From Terrimesophilobacter sp036565765 (GTDB lineage Bacteria > Actinomycetota > Actinomycetes > Actinomycetales > Microbacteriaceae), in NCBI RefSeq assembly GCF_036565765.1, contig NZ_DATCXP010000043.1: DNA of 15,420 nt, one strand, 5' to 3'. The notes below the pieces were generated by a model, which was given only the letters and a program-made list of their open reading frames with translations, was not told the DNA's origin and did not search any database. Positions 14,901-15,420 of the stretch are shown piece by piece. A program made the position numbers and the translations under genes. Within the stretch, counting starts at the first letter, position 1, and every line of letters starts with the position of its first letter.

Positions 14901-15420
14901 ATGTCGAATTGCGCCTGGTTCGCGGCGCCGCGCGCCAGCGGGTCGTCATCCGAGAGCGTGGTGAAGTAGTTGAACACGTTGAACGCCGCGACCGAGAAGT
15001 CGCCGCCGACGGCTGGCGGGGTGGCCGGACGCGGGTTGCTCGCCGTGAACGTCGGCCGGTACGCGGCGGGGCTCGCATCATTGATCGGGACGGTCGGCTG
15101 CAGGCGCCAGTCGTCGAAGCCCCAGCTCAGAATGTAGGGGTTGGCCGGCCACTGCACGGTGTCGCCGTTGCGGACCACCGTGTTCTTCGTGAAGTACGGC
15201 TGCGTTCCCGGGTGGTTAGCGTTCGTGACCTGGATGCTGTAGCCGTCGTCGAGGAGCAGTCGGTTGGCGCGGTTCGCGGCGGCGATCGCGTCCGCGGCCG
15301 GCCCGGCATCCGTCGTCTCGGTGCTCTTGACCGCGAGCGCGCCGGGGCTCAGCCAGAGCGTCCCGAAGTTGAACAGCTGGTGGCTCGAGGAGACGAGGTA
15401 GGTACCGGTCGGCTCGACGA
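11936..15420 (-). CDS. Secreted nuclease-5'-nucleotidase fusion (ExeM/NucH-type plus UshA-type), N-terminus missing
   Basis: The frame runs open to the right edge: 1160 residues and the stop are visible, the start and signal peptide are not. Residues are counted from the edge. The first ~130 residues match the lead-in of ExeM/NucH nucleases (FGTLWLSPG, NRLLLDDG, NGDTVQW). An endonuclease/exonuclease/phosphatase domain covers ~138-445, with FNVFNY, LMEIENS, NHFKSK, GDFNSY and SSDHDP as catalytic and metal-binding motifs. A metallophosphatase follows (~452-730) with NDFHGR (460-465), AGDN, GNHEFD (531-536) and GHTH (672-675). The 5'-nucleotidase C-terminal domain spans ~745-945 (GNFVAD, MNPGGLRADL, AAGGDNF). 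Two Ig-like segments end the protein; there is no LPXTG or terminal membrane helix, so release rather than sortase anchoring is expected. The family roles suggest cutting extracellular nucleic acid, then removing phosphate. Expression control would lie outside the window. Confidence 0.92.
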   Translation of the reverse strand, partial: VEPTGTYLVSSSHQLFNFGTLWLSPGALAVKSTETTDAGPAADAIAAANRANRLLLDDGYSIQVTNANHPGTQPYFTKNTVVRNGDTVQWPANPYILSWGFDDWRLQPTVPINDASPAAYRPTFTASNPRPATPPAVGGDFSVAAFNVFNYFTTLSDDDPLARGAANQAQFDIQKSKIVAAINGLDANVVTLMEIENSIKLGDPVDTALADLVAGLNAAAGSNVWSYVPTPASLADAAATTDFITNAIIYKNASVTPVGASFADIDETVWDIAREPIAQTFEIDGRTVTVIANHFKSKSSPGGTPPPAEPADGQGFFNAERVEQANSVLAFAAGIAADPAKGPDIMMLGDFNSYAQEDPVQAITAAGFVDLLPTKTDNQYSYTFDGELGSLDHAFASASLAPSITGVGAWAINAPEWSDRGYAFGAAEAGTPYRSSDHDPIKVGVAAVAPPVDIDIVSINDFHGRLEASAPAAGAAVLGGMVDSYRAANPNTLFVSAGDNIGASTFTSFIQDDQPTIDALNAIGLDASAFGNHEFDQGQADVDGRILPAADWPYLGANIYDKATGDPAYDGYSLSTVGGVTVGFIGAVTTEMPSLVSPAGIANLTFGDIPTAVNRVADELSDGNQANGEADVIVLLVHEGAGSPALEDATGDTPMGHIVNGVDANVDAIVSGHTHQAYNHSIPIPGTDRSRPVISEGQYGEKYGHMNLSVDPTTGELLSIDSEVLPLFGAFPPDPEVAQIVADAVALADVKGAVKVGEITADFNRAKQTATPSENRGGESPLGNFVADVQLWATQSAGSQIALMNPGGLRADLKFAGTGATDPDGNLTYKEAAVVQPFANTLVTMDLTGAQLKQVLEEQWQPATASRPFLKLGVSDGFKYSYDPSAAAGDRIDAMYLNGVLIDPAASYKVTVNSFLAAGGDNFTTLSQGANAADSGKVDLQSMVDYFVANPVASPDYKQRAVGVKLSAPEVAPGDSLTLDLSSLLFSNGEPNAGTAVVSAGGTELASAPIDPTIVDTTDEVGRASVTITVPSDASGTLVLTVSVPETGTTIDIPVTVTAPPVEKIDSHTFGFANRLFVKENKAVQYTVIVTADGVEPTGEVTIYDGDTAIATATLEPGDHGRAKVKLAGFDRGIHWLHAEYAGSDTLNPSSSISLPLLVY

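Overview
The window looks like chromosomal DNA of a high-GC actinobacterium, most likely a member of the Microbacteriaceae. The evidence is strong G/C third-position bias, GGAGG-type ribosome sites, GTG starts, and intergenic palindromes of the CTCCCTCAGGGAG and GGTCTCGACAGG type. The family placement is inference; no rRNA or other marker gene is present. I see no phage, integrase, transposase, CRISPR array, rRNA or tRNA.

Layout. (1) Positions 1-556, minus: 5' part of a gene for a signal-anchored protein of unknown function, cut by the left edge. Its leader carries a hairpin overlapping the ribosome site. (2) 730-2571, minus: a complete RecQ helicase. (3) 2747-4654, minus: an S9-family serine peptidase. 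(4) 4695-9264, plus: a sugar-uptake locus with a ROK-family regulator, a XylF-like lipoprotein binding protein, a single-domain ABC ATPase and a XylH-like permease. A promoter/operator candidate lies in front of the binding-protein gene, and a very strong intercistronic hairpin separates that gene from the ATPase gene. (5) 9467-11569, minus: an acyl-CoA oxidase-type flavoenzyme. (6) 11936 to the right edge, minus: a large secreted protein joining an ExeM/NucH-type nuclease, a UshA-type 5'-nucleotidase and C-terminal Ig-like repeats. Its N-terminus is cut off.

Functionally the window is mainly nutrient acquisition: peptide hydrolysis, import of a simple sugar (xylose is the best guess), fatty-acid oxidation, and conversion of extracellular nucleic acid to nucleosides and phosphate. 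RecQ is the one DNA-maintenance gene. The sugar genes form an evident operon whose regulator is encoded directly upstream. No sugar isomerase or kinase is present in the window, so the substrate is not confirmed by context.

The most unusual non-coding material is a family of palindromic and short-tandem repeats in three intergenic regions (2635-2746, 9298-9466, 11677-11935). Each array lies just 3' of a minus-strand stop codon. Two of the regions share a 47-bp block with one mismatch and continue into related 31- and 32-bp tandem units. I found no clearly new multi-gene system; the repeats, the intercistronic hairpin and the nuclease-nucleotidase fusion are the best targets for a second look.
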